Of a stretch of DNA of 14,558 nucleotides, positions 1-6,712 are shown piece after piece; within the stretch, counting starts at the first letter, position 1, and each line of letters opens with the position of its first letter. Under the pieces are notes generated by a model. That model had not been told where the DNA came from. It ran no database searches and saw nothing but the letters and a program-made list of their open reading frames with translations. The position numbers were made by a program, and so were the translations under genes. Source of the DNA: Anaerolineales bacterium (GTDB lineage: Bacteria; Chloroflexota; Anaerolineae; Anaerolineales; Anaerolineaceae); the NCBI GenBank assembly GCA_020060485.1, contig JAGVAB010000170.1, forward strand, positions 1-14,558. The letters run 5' to 3'.

Positions 1-143
1 CTTGACAAAAGAGATTTTCGAAAGCAGTGGAATACATTCAGTCCAAATCAGTTGCAAAATACCGGTGATGATTTACCCCCTCCCATTATCCCTCCCCCGG
101 TATTGATCCAATTTTCATTCCTGGTGTACCGGCCGGGGGAGGG

Positions 144-187
144 AAAAACTGTACTGTGTTGAGCAGCTTCGCTGCTCAACACAGTAC
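144..187 (-). terminator. Perfect 17-bp hairpin with T-run on the minus strand
   Basis: GTACTGTGTTGAGCAGC at 151-167 pairs fully with 171-187 around a TTC loop (168-170). Read on the minus strand, the stem is followed by AG and then five T (the A run at 144-148), which is the layout of an intrinsic terminator for leftward transcripts. No leftward gene is visible in this part of the window, so the hairpin may instead be a structural core of the repeat. Confidence 0.6.
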
Positions 188-240
188 AAAAAGCTCCCCT
201 TCCCGCAAAAGAATGAAGATCACAACGTCAAGCACCTCGC

Positions 241-265
241 GGGGAGGGGAGTTTGAGGGGTGGGG
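241..265 (+). other. Putative G-quadruplex motif in left repeat
   Basis: There are four runs of exactly four G, separated by loops of 1, 7 and 1 bases (A, AGTTTGA, T). The same 25 bases occur unchanged, on the opposite strand, in the right repeat at 14363-14387. The pattern meets the usual four-tetrad quadruplex definition. Folding is inferred, not shown. Confidence 0.6.
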
Positions 266-385
266 TGCAGAAACCCCGGCGATGTACGGAAACTGGGGTC
301 ATTGGCCTGTAATTTGGCGTCATCATTAAGATAAGGGAACTGCAAATTAACTTTGAGAAGGCCATGGGATTTTTTATGAGAATGC

Positions 386-414
386 TTGACTTTGTTGTGA
401 AATTTCATTAAAAT
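386..414 (+). promoter_or_regulatory. Sigma70-type promoter of the RpiR/ECF/salvage operon
   Basis: TTGACT at 386-391 and TAAAAT at 409-414 are separated by 17 bases, close to the sigma70 consensus. The predicted transcription start is near 421, giving a leader of about 90 bases before the preferred rpiR start at 511. The -35 box begins 18 bases after the end of the left repeat. Confidence 0.75.
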
Positions 415-418
415 GAAA
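398..418 (+). promoter_or_regulatory. Candidate RpiR operator overlapping the -10 box
   Basis: TGAAATTTCA (398-407) is a perfect palindrome, and TTTCATT (403-409) with AATGAAA (412-418) is a second inverted repeat with a 2-base spacer. The site therefore carries three TGAAA/TTTCA half-sites on top of the spacer and -10 element. An RpiR-family gene follows directly, so autoregulation by this protein is a reasonable inference. The base sequence of its true operator is not known. Confidence 0.45.
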
Positions 419-510
419 CTATTGAAGTATTACTACATCAGGGCTTGCAGCCTCATCTCACGATCCTGAAAATGAATGACCATCTGCAATTGTTCTTCCG
501 GGGTGACTCT

Positions 511-1392
511 ATGGATCAACAGCAGAATACCAGCATGGTACGTGATGCGTTTTCAAGATTGCGCGGATTATATCCTTCTTTGTCCCCGGCAGAAAGCAAG
601 GTTGGCCAATTTGTGCTTGACAATCCCGAAAAGATCATGCACATGACATTGGCTGAGATCGCCAGCCAAACCGGGGTCAGTGATGCCACTGCGGTTCGTT
701 TTTGCCGCTCCCTGGGCTATGAAGGCTGGCTGGAATTCAAGATTGCCCTCATCCAGGCTTTGCCTCATTCCCCTCAATTGATCCACAATGGCATTTCTGC
801 TGAAGACAGCCCGGCTGCGCTGGCCCGCAAGGTGCTGCTGGGCAGCAAGCAGGCTTTGGATGATACCCTGGCCATTCTTGATGAACAGGCTTTCCAGAAG
901 GCAGTCCAGCTTCTGGCGCAGGCCCGCAAGATATTGATTGCTGGTGTGGGCACTTCAGGCCCGATGGCCCACGAAATGTATAACCGTCTTTTACGTTTGG
1001 GCTTGACCTGCCAGGTGCAGACGGATTCGTATTTACAGGTCATGCAGGTTGCCTTGCTTACCCCGCAGGATGTGTTGGTGGTCATTTCACAAACTGGCGA
1101 TTCCTTTGACCCGCGCCGCACAGCCGCTGAGGCGCACCGCGCCGGTGTACCCGTGATCTGCATCACCGGCAACGCCCTTTCTGCCATCACAGCTTTTGCC
1201 GATGTGGTGCTGCTCTCGGTTTCGCAAGAAAGCATGCCAGAGACCATCTCATCGCGCATTGCCCAGTATGCCCTGATCCATGCCTTGTATGTCAGCCTGG
1301 CGATGCTGGCCATGGAGCAGGCTATTGAAAATGAACAAAATATTTGGAAAGTTCTCATGCGCAAAGACCCTTATCAGGCCGGCGAAGTCTGA
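511..1392 (+). CDS. RpiR-family regulator (HTH_6 + SIS domain)
   Basis: This is a transcription factor of the MurR/RpiR family, usually a sensor of a sugar phosphate. The N-terminal helix-turn-helix lies at about residues 45-69 (from TLAEIASQTGVSDATAVRF), and the SIS sugar-phosphate-binding domain spans about 125-260, with GVGTSG (145-150) and SQTGDS (193-198). I chose ATG 511 (293 aa) because CGGGGTG sits a few bases upstream and the usual family N-terminus begins just after it. The frame is open back to a TTG at 445, but that codon has no well-placed ribosome site. It is the first gene of the operon, 23 bases before the ECF ATPase. Its ligand could be methylthioribose phosphate or a related sugar phosphate, given the neighbouring enzymes (inference). 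Both domains are clear; the ligand is unknown. Confidence 0.92.
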   Translation: MDQQQNTSMVRDAFSRLRGLYPSLSPAESKVGQFVLDNPEKIMHMTLAEIASQTGVSDATAVRFCRSLGYEGWLEFKIALIQALPHSPQLIHNGISAEDSPAALARKVLLGSKQALDDTLAILDEQAFQKAVQLLAQARKILIAGVGTSGPMAHEMYNRLLRLGLTCQVQTDSYLQVMQVALLTPQDVLVVISQTGDSFDPRRTAAEAHRAGVPVICITGNALSAITAFADVVLLSVSQESMPETISSRIAQYALIHALYVSLAMLAMEQAIENEQNIWKVLMRKDPYQAGEV

Positions 1393-1415
1393 GCCGAAAT
1401 CATCCAGGAGGTTAA

Positions 1416-3116
1416 ATGTCGGAGCTGATCGTATCCATTCAGGATCTTAAATATCGTTACCGAGGCCAAAAGGAATTTGCCCTGGACGGGATCAATTTAT
1501 CCCTGTCGCGGGGGGAGTTTCTGGTGGTCATGGGCCCCAGCGAAGCGGGCAAGAGCACCCTGGCTGCCACTATCAACGGCTTGATCCCTCATTTTCATAA
1601 AGGCAAATATGTGGGCGAAGTAACCGTTATGGGACGCAATACCCGCGAGAATACGGTGGCCCAGATGGCCGAGATCGTGGGTATGGTGTTTCAGGATTTT
1701 GAGGCCCAATTGTTTTCCACCAATGTGGAGCTGGAAGTTGCCTTTGGCCCTGAGAACTTTGCCGTAGAACGGGAAGAAATCGGCCGCCGCATTGATGAAA
1801 ACCTGGATTATGTCGGCCTGGATGCTTTCCGGCATCGGCCGCCTTCCACCCTTTCCGGCGGGCAAAAGCAGAAATTGGCTATCGCTTCTGTGCTGGCTTT
1901 GAAGCCCACCGTGCTGGTCATGGATGAGCCAACCACCGACCTGGACCCGATCAGCAAAATGGGTGTGTTTGAGATCACGCATCGTCTGTGTAAACGCGAC
2001 GACCTGACCCTGATGATCATTGAACATGAGACGGAAGAAGCCTTGTTTGCAGACCGGGTGGCCTTCATCAAGGATGGCAAGCTGGTCAAGGTCGGCCCGA
2101 CCCGGGAAATGTTAAGCGATGTGGACTTGATGGAAAGCCTGGGCGTAATGCCGCTGGGTATTCCCAAGTTCTTCAGGCGCATGGGCGTAAAAGAACTGCC
2201 CCTGACCCCGGATGAAGGCGTCAAGACATTTCAGGCACAGGGTTGGAAGATATCCGAAACAGCTTGCCAAAAGCTGGTTTCTGGGGAACAAGCCGAGATC
2301 GCCAAACTTACCAAGCCGCTGATCCAGTGCAATGATCTGGAATTCTATTACAACCCGGAAGTGCATGCGTTAAAAGGCATCACCCTGGATATCTTCGAAG
2401 GTGACATGGTGGCCATCGTTGGTCAGAACGGCAGCGGCAAGACGACTCTGGCCAAGCATTTCAATGGCTTGTTGATGCCCACCGGCGGCGAGATCCTGGT
2501 GGATGGTCTGCCCACCCGTGACCAGGGTGTGTTCAAGCTCGGTCAGCGCGTGGGCTATGTTTTTCAGAACCCGGACCATCAGATCTTCTCGGAGACAGTT
2601 TTCGATGAGGTGGCATTCAGCCCGCGCCTGCGCAAGTTGTCGGAAGACGAGGTTAAGCAGCGCGTGAAGGAAGCTCTGGACGCAGTTGGCCTGACAGGCT
2701 TTGAGGAACAGGATCCGTTTGCCCTCACCAAGAGCGGCCGCCAGCGTGTGGCCGTGGCCGCTGTGCTGGCTGCCAAACCGGATGTGTTGATCTTGGACGA
2801 ACCAACCACCGGACTGGACTACGCCGAGCAGCGCAGCATGATGGACATGGTACGCCGACTGAATGAGAATGGCAGCACAATCATTTTCGTGACCCATCAC
2901 ATGTGGGTGGTGGCCGAATATGCCCGCCGGGTGTTTGTGATGAAGGACGGGCAGATCATGCTGGAAGGCTCCACGCGGGAAGTCTTTTCACATGACGCCG
3001 AACTGGCAGAGGCTTCGCTGCGCCCGCCTCATTTTGTGGAATTCAGCACCCGCCTCGGTCATACGTTTTTGACCCCCGAAGAAATGTCAAATTGTATCGA
3101 AGGAGCGCAAGACTGA
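1416..3116 (+). CDS. Fused ECF transporter ATPase, two ABC domains (EcfA-EcfA')
   Basis: This 566-residue protein carries two cobalt/ECF-type ATPase domains in one chain; together they would power an energy-coupling-factor importer. Domain 1 has Walker A GPSEAGKST (40-48), Q93, signature LSGGQ (146-150), Walker B ending in MDEP (169-172) and switch H204. Domain 2 has Walker A GQNGSGKTT (336-344), Q384 in VFQNPDHQIF, Walker B LILDEP (458-463) and switch His at 494/495. The second signature reads LTKSG followed by RQR (437-444) in place of LSGGQ, so one of the two composite ATP sites is probably altered. AGGAGG at 1406-1411 sets the start. The stop overlaps the EcfT start by one base (TGATG), which implies translational coupling. 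Fused ECF ATPases are common in dedicated (group I) ECF systems encoded beside their S component, as here. Confidence 0.93.
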   Translation: MSELIVSIQDLKYRYRGQKEFALDGINLSLSRGEFLVVMGPSEAGKSTLAATINGLIPHFHKGKYVGEVTVMGRNTRENTVAQMAEIVGMVFQDFEAQLFSTNVELEVAFGPENFAVEREEIGRRIDENLDYVGLDAFRHRPPSTLSGGQKQKLAIASVLALKPTVLVMDEPTTDLDPISKMGVFEITHRLCKRDDLTLMIIEHETEEALFADRVAFIKDGKLVKVGPTREMLSDVDLMESLGVMPLGIPKFFRRMGVKELPLTPDEGVKTFQAQGWKISETACQKLVSGEQAEIAKLTKPLIQCNDLEFYYNPEVHALKGITLDIFEGDMVAIVGQNGSGKTTLAKHFNGLLMPTGGEILVDGLPTRDQGVFKLGQRVGYVFQNPDHQIFSETVFDEVAFSPRLRKLSEDEVKQRVKEALDAVGLTGFEEQDPFALTKSGRQRVAVAAVLAAKPDVLILDEPTTGLDYAEQRSMMDMVRRLNENGSTIIFVTHHMWVVAEYARRVFVMKDGQIMLEGSTREVFSHDAELAEASLRPPHFVEFSTRLGHTFLTPEEMSNCIEGAQD

Positions 3117-3898
3117 TGGATGCCGAGATTTATCTGGACAACAAATCATTTATCCACCGCCTCGATCCGCGAACCAAGATCATCGTTTTCCTGTTGACTT
3201 TTGTTGCCATCCTGCTCTTTGAAGACCCGGTGTGGATGCTGCCAGTAGGTTTTCTGATCTTGTTTCAGCTTCTGGTTTCAAGGTCGTTCAAAAATTTGCG
3301 CCGCATTCGGTATATCCTGATCGTCTTAACGGTTTCCAGCATGGTGCTGTGGAATTTCTTTTCCCAGGGGGTAACGCCTTTGTTCTGGGTGTTTGAAGTG
3401 GAATCCTTCCTGTTTGCCATTGCGCGCACCTTCCTGATGGTTTTTATGATCTCCACTGGCATGATCCTGATCAGCACCACCCGCAATGAAGAACTGGTGC
3501 TGGGCATGATCCGCCTGGGCATGCCCTACCGGGTGGGTTTTGCCATCTCCACCGCCCTGCGGTTGGTGCCGACAATTGCATCCAGTACGATGACCATCAG
3601 CCAGGCGCAGCGCAGCCGCGGTCTGGACCTGGACTCAGGCAACCTGCTGGATCGGATTAAAAAATTCCTGCCGCTGCTGGTGCCGGTCTTCATCTCTACC
3701 ATTCGCAACACCAATATCTTTGCCATGGCCCTGGAATCGAAAGGTTTTGGCGCTCGTGACCAGCGCACCTTCTACCTGAACCTGCAAATGCGTAAGGCGG
3801 ATTATTATATACTGATCTTTGCTGTGGTCTTTACTGTGGCCTCGATCGTACTCAGCATCATGGGGTATGGCAAGATTATTGGTTTGACCCGCTTTTAG
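3116..3898 (+). CDS. ecfT: ECF transporter transmembrane protein EcfT
   Basis: This is the membrane scaffold that couples the ATPases to the S component. The 260-residue protein has several hydrophobic segments (about 22-35, 40-55, 66-83, 97-120 and 232-250) and a long cytoplasmic stretch. That stretch carries the two diagnostic short motifs, AQRSRG (164-169) and ALESKG (205-210), which match the Ala-Arg-Ser/Gly-type coupling motifs that contact the two ATPases. The N-terminal region FIHRLDPRTK is also typical of the family. An upstream in-frame ATG at 3092 exists. I prefer ATG 3116 because AAGGAG (3099-3104) lies upstream and the gene then joins the ATPase stop by a one-base overlap. The MtnA-like gene follows 16 bases later. 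Confidence 0.92.
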   Translation: MDAEIYLDNKSFIHRLDPRTKIIVFLLTFVAILLFEDPVWMLPVGFLILFQLLVSRSFKNLRRIRYILIVLTVSSMVLWNFFSQGVTPLFWVFEVESFLFAIARTFLMVFMISTGMILISTTRNEELVLGMIRLGMPYRVGFAISTALRLVPTIASSTMTISQAQRSRGLDLDSGNLLDRIKKFLPLLVPVFISTIRNTNIFAMALESKGFGARDQRTFYLNLQMRKADYYILIFAVVFTVASIVLSIMGYGKIIGLTRF

Positions 3899-3914
3899 AA
3901 CCAGGAGGTTGAAA

Positions 3915-4949
3915 ATGGAACCATCCGAAATCAATGAAATGCTGCCCTTCCTGCTGCGCCGTGAAAACGTTGCCCGCTATGAGGATGGCGTAGTCCTGAT
4001 TGGCGACCGCCGCAAATATCCATTTGAGAAGTCTTTTGTGCATTGCAAGGATGTGGAAAGTGTAGCCCGCGCAATTGAGGAAATGGTTACCCAAGGCGGC
4101 GGCCCGCCGCATGCTGCCCAGTATGCCATGGTAATGGCTGCCCGGCAGTGCGCCGATGCCTCTGCAGAAAGCCAGCTGGAAACCCTGCAAGCAGCTATGA
4201 AACGTCTGATCGCTACCCGTCCCACCAACACTTCGCTGGCGCGCCGGTTGGAAATGACTTTTGAAGTGGTGCGCGGCGCAATCGCCGATGGCAAGAATGT
4301 TGAAGAAACCTTGCTGGCATGGATTGAAGCATTTCGCGACAAGAATTATGAGAATTACGTCCCCCTGGCTGAGTATGGTGCCAGCCTGATCGACGACGGC
4401 GATGGCATCCTGACCATGTGTTTTGCCGAAACCGCTTTTCTGTTGACGCTGGCAGTGGCCAAACGGCAGGGAAAACAGATGCGCCTGTTCACACCGGAAA
4501 CCCGCCCCTACCTGCAGGGCGCCCGCCTGACAGCGCCCAGCATTCATGAACTGGGTATCCCGGTGCAGATCATAGGTGACAATATGCCCGCTTATATCCT
4601 TTCGCAGGGCAAGGTGCAGAAATATTTCACCGCGGCAGATCTGGTGACCCTGGATGGGCACGTGGTCAACAAGATCGGCACTTTCCAGAATGCGATTGCC
4701 GCTCATCATCATGGCGTGCCTTATTTTGTGTTTGCCTGGCCGGATAAAAAGAAACCTGATCGCGCATCAATTGAGATCGAGGAGCGCGACCCGGCCGAAA
4801 TGAAATCCTGCCGCGGTGTTCCCACCACCGATCAGGCCATCGATGCCTACTATCCGGCCTTTGACATCACCCCGCCGCACTTGGTGGCGGGGGTCATAAC
4901 CCAATTTGGTATCCACAGCCCCTATGATTTACACCGCTATTTTGGTTAA
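3915..4949 (+). CDS. MtnA-like aldose-ketose sugar-phosphate isomerase (eIF-2B family)
   Basis: The protein (344 aa) belongs to the eIF-2B alpha/MtnA superfamily. The classic member turns 5-methylthioribose-1-phosphate into methylthioribulose-1-phosphate. Family landmarks are DRRKYP (31-36), RPTNTSL (102-108), C169 in the TMCFAET loop, ETRPYLQGARLTA (195-207), DNM (222-224), D242 in AADLV, NKIGT (252-256), IEER (288-291) and PAFDITP (314-320). C169 and D242 sit where the MtnA catalytic Cys and Asp lie. The usual RGAPAIG-like phosphate loop is replaced by TQGGGPPHA (59-67), which lacks the Arg. The substrate may therefore differ, for example 5-deoxyribose-1-phosphate or another pentose-1-phosphate. 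ATG 3915 is set by AGGAGG at 3903-3908. The next gene, a nucleoside phosphorylase, would make exactly this kind of substrate. Confidence 0.82.
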   Translation: MEPSEINEMLPFLLRRENVARYEDGVVLIGDRRKYPFEKSFVHCKDVESVARAIEEMVTQGGGPPHAAQYAMVMAARQCADASAESQLETLQAAMKRLIATRPTNTSLARRLEMTFEVVRGAIADGKNVEETLLAWIEAFRDKNYENYVPLAEYGASLIDDGDGILTMCFAETAFLLTLAVAKRQGKQMRLFTPETRPYLQGARLTAPSIHELGIPVQIIGDNMPAYILSQGKVQKYFTAADLVTLDGHVVNKIGTFQNAIAAHHHGVPYFVFAWPDKKKPDRASIEIEERDPAEMKSCRGVPTTDQAIDAYYPAFDITPPHLVAGVITQFGIHSPYDLHRYFG

Positions 4950-4969
4950 AATAGAGTAAGGAGAGCAGA

Positions 4970-5746
4970 ATGGACTCTGCGATCATCACCGGTACAGGCA
5001 TATATGAGATACCAGGCTTTGACCTGGAAGAAACGCGCGTGGATACCCCTTATGGCCCGGCGCTGGTCAATGTTGCCCGCAAGGATGGGTTCGAACTGGC
5101 CTATCTGGCGCGCCACGGTCTGGACCATTCCACCCCGCCCCACAATATCAATTTCCGTGCCAACATCAAGGCCCTGAAAATGCTGGGCGTGAAGCGCATT
5201 CTGGCGACTTATGCTGTGGGTTCCATCAGCCGCGAGATTCCGCCCATGGGGCTGGCCTTGTTGTCCGATTTCCTTGATTTCACCAACAACCGTCCGCTTT
5301 CGTTTTACGATGGCGGCAAGACAGGCCTGGCACATACCAGCATGGATGTGCCCTATTGTCCGACCATGGGCGGCAAGATCCTCGAGCTGGCGCAAGTCTT
5401 TGGCCTGAACATCCGCTCGCATGCCGTATATGTGGCCACCAATGGTCCGCGCTTTGAAACCCCGGCCGAGATCCGCATGTACGAGAAACTGGGCGGCGAG
5501 GTGGTCGGCATGACCGGCGTGCCGGAAGTGGTGTTGGCGCGTGAGTTGAATATGCACTATGCCGCCGTTGCCTATTCCATCAACTGGGCTTCCGGCATGG
5601 AAGAGGAAATGACATTTGTCAGCGGCGATATGCAGGATATTCGCGAAAAGCTGTCTTCCCTCCTGCTGCGAACATTGCAGGAATTGACCGTGCTGGACTG
5701 TAATTGTGAAAAGGCCGTCATGTTCATGCATCCCCCGGAGGAATGA
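4970..5746 (+). CDS. mtnP: MTA/MTI phosphorylase family enzyme (probably methylthioinosine phosphorylase)
   Basis: This is a 258-residue PNP/MTAP-family enzyme that splits a purine nucleoside with phosphate into the base and a pentose-1-phosphate. Visible landmarks are GTG near the N-terminus (8-10), RHG (48-50), PPHNINFRANIKAL (56-69), TNNRPLSFYDGG (105-116), NGPRFETPAEIRM (158-170) and VVGMTGVPEVVLARE (178-192). The purine-contact loop reads SINWASG (203-209). Where human MTAP has the two adenine-reading Asp residues, this protein has N205 and A207. Asn is typical of enzymes that accept 6-oxopurines, such as the methylthioinosine phosphorylase of Pseudomonas. The MTA deaminase encoded downstream would supply that substrate. 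A ribosome site (AAGGAGAG) precedes ATG 4970, which lies 20 bases after the isomerase stop. Confidence 0.88.
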   Translation: MDSAIITGTGIYEIPGFDLEETRVDTPYGPALVNVARKDGFELAYLARHGLDHSTPPHNINFRANIKALKMLGVKRILATYAVGSISREIPPMGLALLSDFLDFTNNRPLSFYDGGKTGLAHTSMDVPYCPTMGGKILELAQVFGLNIRSHAVYVATNGPRFETPAEIRMYEKLGGEVVGMTGVPEVVLARELNMHYAAVAYSINWASGMEEEMTFVSGDMQDIREKLSSLLLRTLQELTVLDCNCEKAVMFMHPPEE

Positions 5747-5872
5747 GTTATTCAGGTTTCAGCTACCCTTTGCATTGATCAAGGAGGTGCTTATTCGACA
5801 AGATCAACAGACAGTTTTTCGCTTTCGTGTGTTCGTCTAATTCAATTTCTTAATTAAAAAAGGAGAAAGGCA

Positions 5873-6712
5873 ATGAAAGAAGTAGTTACCATGTGGAAGA
5901 ACACCCGGATGATCATCCTGGTGGCGCTTTCTGCGGCAATTTATGCAGCTTTTCTGATCGTTTTCAAAGGCGGCATTCCCATCGTTCCCGGTATTACCGA
6001 AGTCCGCCCTGCCAATGTGTTTCCCCCTGTCTTCAGCCTGTTGTTTGGGCCTGCGGGTGCCTGGGGCTCAGCCATTGGTAACCTGATCGGCGATCTGTTC
6101 GGCGGCACGCTGGGCATCGGCTCGATCTTTGGGTTCGTTGGCAATTTCTTCCTGGGCTTCATTCCCTACAAGATGTGGGGTTCCGTTTTCGGTTTGGTTG
6201 GCAAGGATGACATGTCCCCCACCACCAACAGCGGCAAGAAACTGGCTGCCTTTGAAATTGTGGCCCTGACCGCTTCCGCCGCCTGCGGTATCATCATTGC
6301 CTGGTATCTGGACCTGGCCAGCATCGTTCCGTTCGCCTTCCTCTCGGTGACCATCACGGTCAACAACTTTGCTGCCGCTTTCATCCTTGGCCCGATCCTG
6401 CTCGCCCTGCTCTACCCGCGTGTGAAGCGCTGGGGCCTGATCTGGACCGATATCATGGATCCGGAAGACGTATCTGCCGGCAAGGCAAGGAACCTGGGCA
6501 CGATCTTGATGATCGTTGGCTCCCTGGGTGGTTTGATCGTTGGCATTCTGGTTGCAGCCGGTTTGGCTGGACAGACCCTCTACGGCTTCACCGGCTCATC
6601 GGGTCAGGCTGCCGTTTGGGCATCTGTACTGCCATTCCTCATTTTGATCGTGATTGCCAGCTTCATGCTTTCCGGCCGCGAGCAGTTTGTCGCGGAAGAA
6701 GACGAAGACTAA
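5873..6712 (+). CDS. ECF transporter substrate-binding membrane subunit (S component)
   Basis: This is a 279-residue, very hydrophobic protein, probably the substrate-capturing subunit of the ECF importer encoded upstream. TM1 (about 12-31) contains overlapping AxxxA patterns (A18/A22, A21/A25, A22/A26), a feature known to mediate S-component docking to EcfT. Further likely helices lie near 50-62, 64-98 (two), 126-145, 155-180, 207-230 and 247-266. Conserved-looking segments are VRPANVFPPVF (44-54) and GSAIGNLIGDLFGG (65-78). Most S components have about 160-210 residues and six helices, so the last 75 residues, with two extra helices and an acidic tail, are unusual. I cannot assign the ligand from sequence. 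The neighbours suggest MTA, another nucleoside or a methylthio-sugar. AGGAG at 5861-5865 supports ATG 5873. The 126 bases before the gene are AT-rich and hold an orphan Shine-Dalgarno-like AGGAGGTG at 5782-5789. Confidence 0.82.
   Translation: MKEVVTMWKNTRMIILVALSAAIYAAFLIVFKGGIPIVPGITEVRPANVFPPVFSLLFGPAGAWGSAIGNLIGDLFGGTLGIGSIFGFVGNFFLGFIPYKMWGSVFGLVGKDDMSPTTNSGKKLAAFEIVALTASAACGIIIAWYLDLASIVPFAFLSVTITVNNFAAAFILGPILLALLYPRVKRWGLIWTDIMDPEDVSAGKARNLGTILMIVGSLGGLIVGILVAAGLAGQTLYGFTGSSGQAAVWASVLPFLILIVIASFMLSGREQFVAEEDED

Larger units (their letters stand above)
69..367 (+). repeat. Left copy of a ~300-bp structured intergenic repeat
   Basis: This stretch recurs as the reverse complement at 14259-14558, with roughly 23-25 differences by eye. 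It codes for nothing convincing. It is built from several foldable parts: C-rich and G-rich arms at 90-100 and 133-143 (11 bp, perfect), a 17-bp hairpin at 151-187, arms at 194-206 and 239-251 (one G.T pair), a four-run G tract at 241-265 and a small stem at 273-279/293-299. Its two ends do not form terminal inverted repeats and no transposase is nearby, so it looks more like a BIME/REPIN-style or non-autonomous intergenic element than an insertion sequence. The inner end stops 18 bases before the -35 box of the RpiR operon. Bases 1-68, outside the repeat, show no recognisable gene. Confidence 0.9.

Noticed and set aside
3..36. A promoter at the left edge starting with TTGACA
   Set aside because: No -10-like hexamer lies at 16-18 bases; the nearest candidate is too far away.
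69..265. CRISPR or tandem-repeat array because of recurring C-rich and G-rich tracts
   Set aside because: The tracts are arms of stems and differ in sequence and spacing; there is no regular repeat-spacer unit.
69..367. Repeat as a MITE or insertion-sequence end
   Set aside because: The two ends of the element are not inverted repeats of each other, no target-site duplication can be recognised, and no transposase gene is present. The idea stays open only if other copies show clean insertion sites.
220..408. A 62-codon minus-strand frame inside the left repeat
   Set aside because: The frame covers the C-rich repeat and reads as Pro-rich sequence without a family pattern. In the right copy an indel and several substitutions break the equivalent reading frame, so coding selection is not supported.
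4946..5731. A 261-codon minus-strand frame opposite the phosphorylase, and a 278-codon one opposite the MtnA-like gene (3876-4712)
   Set aside because: No ribosome site or protein-family pattern; both are shadows of well-supported genes on the plus strand.
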